Assembly (NCBI RefSeq): GCF_030733205.1
Contig: NZ_JASHJL010000001.1
Span: 62,001 to 126,000, forward strand
Reading direction: 5' to 3'
From: Mameliella sp. MMSF_3455
Lineage (GTDB): Bacteria > Pseudomonadota > Alphaproteobacteria > Rhodobacterales > Rhodobacteraceae
Length of the DNA stretch: 64,000 bases
Position numbers and translations under genes: made by a program. Below are positions 63,857 through 64,000 of the stretch, piece by piece. Within the stretch, counting starts at the first letter, position 1. Each line of letters opens with the position of its first letter. Below the pieces are notes generated by a model that saw nothing but the letters and a program-made list of their open reading frames with translations, made no database searches and was not told the DNA's origin.

Positions 63857-64000
63857 ATGACACAGGACGGCGGCAAGACGAGGTCAGGCGCGGGCCTGCA
63901 CTCGGTTTTCATCAGGTGCGCGGGCATCATGGCTGTGACCACGATCGTGGTGGCAGCCGTGCTGTCGGTACAATCCCTGCGGCTGGTCGACGACCTCGCC
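63857..64000 (+). CDS. 5' end of a membrane receptor (partial)
   Basis: The first 48 codons of a gene that leaves the window. A short polar start (MTQDGGKTRSGAGLHSV) is followed by a membrane helix (IMAVTTIVVAAVLSVQSL). This is the N-terminus expected of a methyl-accepting chemotaxis protein or a histidine kinase. The start has AAGGAAAAAGAGC. The family cannot be settled without the rest. Confidence 0.6.
   Translation, partial: MTQDGGKTRSGAGLHSVFIRCAGIMAVTTIVVAAVLSVQSLRLVDDLA

Overview
The window reads as chromosomal DNA of a high-GC alphaproteobacterium of the order Rhodobacterales (Roseobacter/Rhodobacter group). Reasons: a CckA hybrid kinase with a CtrA-type box (TTAA-N7-TTAA) in front of it, a recA gene with the alphaproteobacterial LexA box (GAAC-N7-GAAC), a C4-dicarboxylate TRAP operon with DctB/DctD-type regulators, a cysG-DUF2849-cysI-cysH-DUF934 sulfate-assimilation block next to an Lrp regulator, and many conserved housekeeping genes. 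The genus cannot be fixed from the sequence. I saw no insertion sequence, prophage, CRISPR array, rRNA operon or replication origin.

Layout. 1-1845: 3' part of an Orn/Lys/Arg decarboxylase. 2058-8244: assimilatory sulfate reduction (siroheme synthase, DUF2849, sulfite reductase, 4Fe-4S APS reductase, DUF934, ferredoxin-NADP reductase) with a divergent Lrp-type regulator. 8265-9440: cytochrome P450. 9498-16096: DctB/DctD-like two-component system and a TRAP transporter (DctP-DctQ-DctM), with two tandem dyads before dctP and an attenuator-like hairpin after dctP. 16160-23779: triosephosphate isomerase, a 2OG-Fe(II) oxygenase, a TfoX-N protein coupled to an A-type Fe-S protein, a Bcr/CflA exporter, a periplasmic glycerophosphodiesterase, a SatD-like/DUF3307 pair and a SufT-like protein. 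24121-27884: small membrane protein, a RimB-RimK fusion, pirin and a Tat-exported polysaccharide deacetylase. 28132-28208: tRNA-Asp(GTC). 28460-33626: envelope block with a DUF882/YcbK-like protein, an L,D-transpeptidase, LpxD, a dedicated ACP and a ketoacyl-ACP synthase. 33787-37916: Uup-like ABC-F ATPase, AbrB-type permease and histone-deacetylase-like amidohydrolase, then tRNA-Gly(CCC).

38142-46826: FAH-family protein, a RACo-like corrinoid-protein activator, a CaiB/BaiF CoA-transferase, an agmatinase-family ureohydrolase, an unrecognised secreted CxxCH protein, and a cobalamin riboswitch controlling bluB. 46863-60021: guaB, an RsmB-type methyltransferase, cckA, a sulfotransferase-like gene, recA, alaS, DUF1330, MOSC, a small secreted Cys pair protein and typA. 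60334-64000: outer-membrane beta-barrel protein, an SMR transporter next to a non-pyrrolysine MttB homologue, a secreted Cache-like protein and the first 48 codons of a membrane receptor.

Main points of interest: a DctD-like regulator that has lost the sigma-54 loop and ATPase residues while its target operon carries tandem dyads; a dispersed corrinoid/methylamine theme (RACo-like activator, riboswitch-controlled bluB, MttB homologue with a quaternary-amine-type SMR pump); a RimB-RimK fusion; a 13-bp perfect inverted repeat before the SatD-like gene; CtrA and LexA boxes; and a conserved-looking but unidentified single-haem-motif secreted protein.
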